A DNA stretch of 64,000 nucleotides from an uncultured Prevotellaceae bacterium. Its GTDB lineage: Bacteria > Bacteroidota > Bacteroidia > Bacteroidales > Bacteroidaceae. The position numbers and the translations under genes are program-made. Within the stretch, counting starts at the first letter, position 1; every line of letters begins with the position of its first letter. This document shows, piece by piece, positions 63,318 through 64,000 of the stretch. The stretch spans positions 124,001 through 188,000 of the forward strand of contig ONNV01000010.1 of NCBI GenBank assembly GCA_900319225.1. Direction: 5' to 3'. Under the pieces are notes generated by a model that saw only the letters and a list, made by a program, of their open reading frames with translations, had not been told where the DNA came from and ran no database searches.

Positions 63318-64000
63318 TCAATAGTGGAAACTGCTGCCGCCTATGAACTCACGTACCAGTGATGTGGGTGGCAGGTTCTGGCTGGGTATGGTACGGAACA
63401 GCTTGAGGAAATCCTTAAGCTGGCATGCCTTGGCGTACTCGGGGCTGTCCTCGGGAACCTCCTCCAGCAGCGGGGCCACCATATCCTTTATGACAGCAAT
63501 CTCAAACATCATGGCCGAGTTGAACATGGCGTCGGCATTCTCCTGATATGGGAATATCCATTTCTCCTCACCTGCACGTACCGACGGCCAGCGGCCTATG
63601 GTGTCCACGGCCGAGTAGCTGCGGTACTTGTGGTCACGTGTGAGACGGCGCAGCAGGCGGTTATCGGTAGTGGGGATGTAGTTATGCTGGTCTATACGTA
63701 TGCTGGTAAGTGCCGATACGTATATCAGGAAACGGCGGTCAGACGGAATCTCGGGCATAAGGTCCGGGTTGAGGGCATGGATTCCCTCTATGAGCAGAAT
63801 GTCATTCTCACCCAGCGTGATAGGCGGGTCAGTAAACTCACGTATGCCACCCTTCTTGAAATTGAATGTGGGCGGCTGTACTGTCTTGCCGGCCAGAAGG
63901 TCCTTAAGCTGCTCATTGAAATAGGGCAGGTCTATGGCGTAGAGTGACTCAAAGTCATGCTCGCCGTTCTCATCCAGCGGGGTGTGGTCACGATCCAGGA
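63318..64000 (-). CDS. Uridine/nucleoside kinase-like protein, 3' part only
   Basis: The frame enters from the right edge and ends at 63318, giving about 226 C-terminal residues. The visible part includes LDRDHTPLDENGEHDFESLY, LPYFNEQLKDLLAGKTVQPP, TFNFKKGGIREFTDPPITLG, ILLIEGIHALNPDLMPEIPS and LRRLTRDHKYRSYSAVDTIG. This matches the P-loop uridine-kinase-like domain of the roughly 550-residue Bacteroidetes nucleoside kinases, whose N-terminal TGS/ThrRS-like part and P loop would lie outside the window. Substrate is not certain. It is upstream of rpoN on the same strand. Confidence 0.85.
   Translation of the reverse strand, partial: LDRDHTPLDENGEHDFESLYAIDLPYFNEQLKDLLAGKTVQPPTFNFKKGGIREFTDPPITLGENDILLIEGIHALNPDLMPEIPSDRRFLIYVSALTSIRIDQHNYIPTTDNRLLRRLTRDHKYRSYSAVDTIGRWPSVRAGEEKWIFPYQENADAMFNSAMMFEIAVIKDMVAPLLEEVPEDSPEYAKACQLKDFLKLFRTIPSQNLPPTSLVREFIGGSSFHY

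Overview
The window is a chromosomal segment of a member of the Bacteroidales, most like Prevotellaceae/Bacteroidaceae. The evidence is the gene content: hybrid two-component sensors with AraC output, a gldKLMN/porP type IX secretion cluster, an UpxY-type NusG paralogue, and the dut-TPR-DUF4292-EnvC block. The promoters also fit, with the Bacteroidetes -7 element TAnnTTTG and, at the best sites, TTTG about 19 nt upstream. Shine-Dalgarno sequences are sparse. There is no rRNA, CRISPR array, prophage or insertion sequence. Almost everything is core genome, tightly packed and often overlapping by 1-4 nt.

Layout. 1-4.7 kb: two tandem hybrid two-component regulators (one cut by the window edge). 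4.8-14.1 kb: malate dehydrogenase, a hexapeptide carbonic-anhydrase-like protein, a 450-bp hairpin-rich intergenic region, Kdo transferase, GltX, a PgpH-like HD phosphohydrolase and PriA. 14.2-20.5 kb: an outer-membrane barrel protein and the T9SS operon porP-gldK-gldL-gldM-gldN, in which gldM is frameshifted and apparently shortened. 20.6-35.4 kb: rpsU, a Xer recombinase, hpf, then tRNA-Thr/Tyr/Gly/Thr-tuf-tRNA-Trp-secE-nusG-rplKAJL-rpoBC, the same order as in E. coli, closed by a strong terminator. 35.5-37.0 kb: an ECF sigma factor coupled to a membrane protein with a TonB C-terminal domain. 37.0-42.4 kb: ugd with an UpxY-like antiterminator, a lipoprotein cyclophilin, alkaline phosphatase, a HhH protein and VanZ. 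42.4-49.3 kb: CYTH protein, prfB, EnvC-like protein, DUF4292 lipoprotein, TPR lipoprotein, dut and divergent dgt. 49.3-56.3 kb: after a perfect 25-bp inverted repeat, a module of aminotransferase, IorB, IorA, sodium/solute symporter, ACT protein and phenylacetate-CoA ligase. 56.3-64 kb: a tightly coupled minus-strand run: nucleoside kinase, rpoN, purE, ispG, cysS, glutaminyl-cyclase-like M28 protein, sufE and a lipoprotein.

How the genes work together. The T9SS genes and the M28 glutaminyl cyclase candidate both belong to protein export; four of five signal-peptidase-I-type precursors here have Gln right after the predicted cleavage site, the substrate such a cyclase would need. The ligase/IOR/aminotransferase module can interconvert aryl acetates, arylacetyl-CoA, arylpyruvates and aromatic amino acids. 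dut and dgt both police the dNTP pool.

No wholly unknown system is evident. The points most worth checking are the damaged gldM, the receiver domain of the complete hybrid sensor (Asn at the phospho-acceptor position), the hairpin cluster at 6.5-6.9 kb, the ECF/TonB-domain pair, the aryl-acid module with an IorA lacking its ferredoxin domain, and the intermediate-length IspG.
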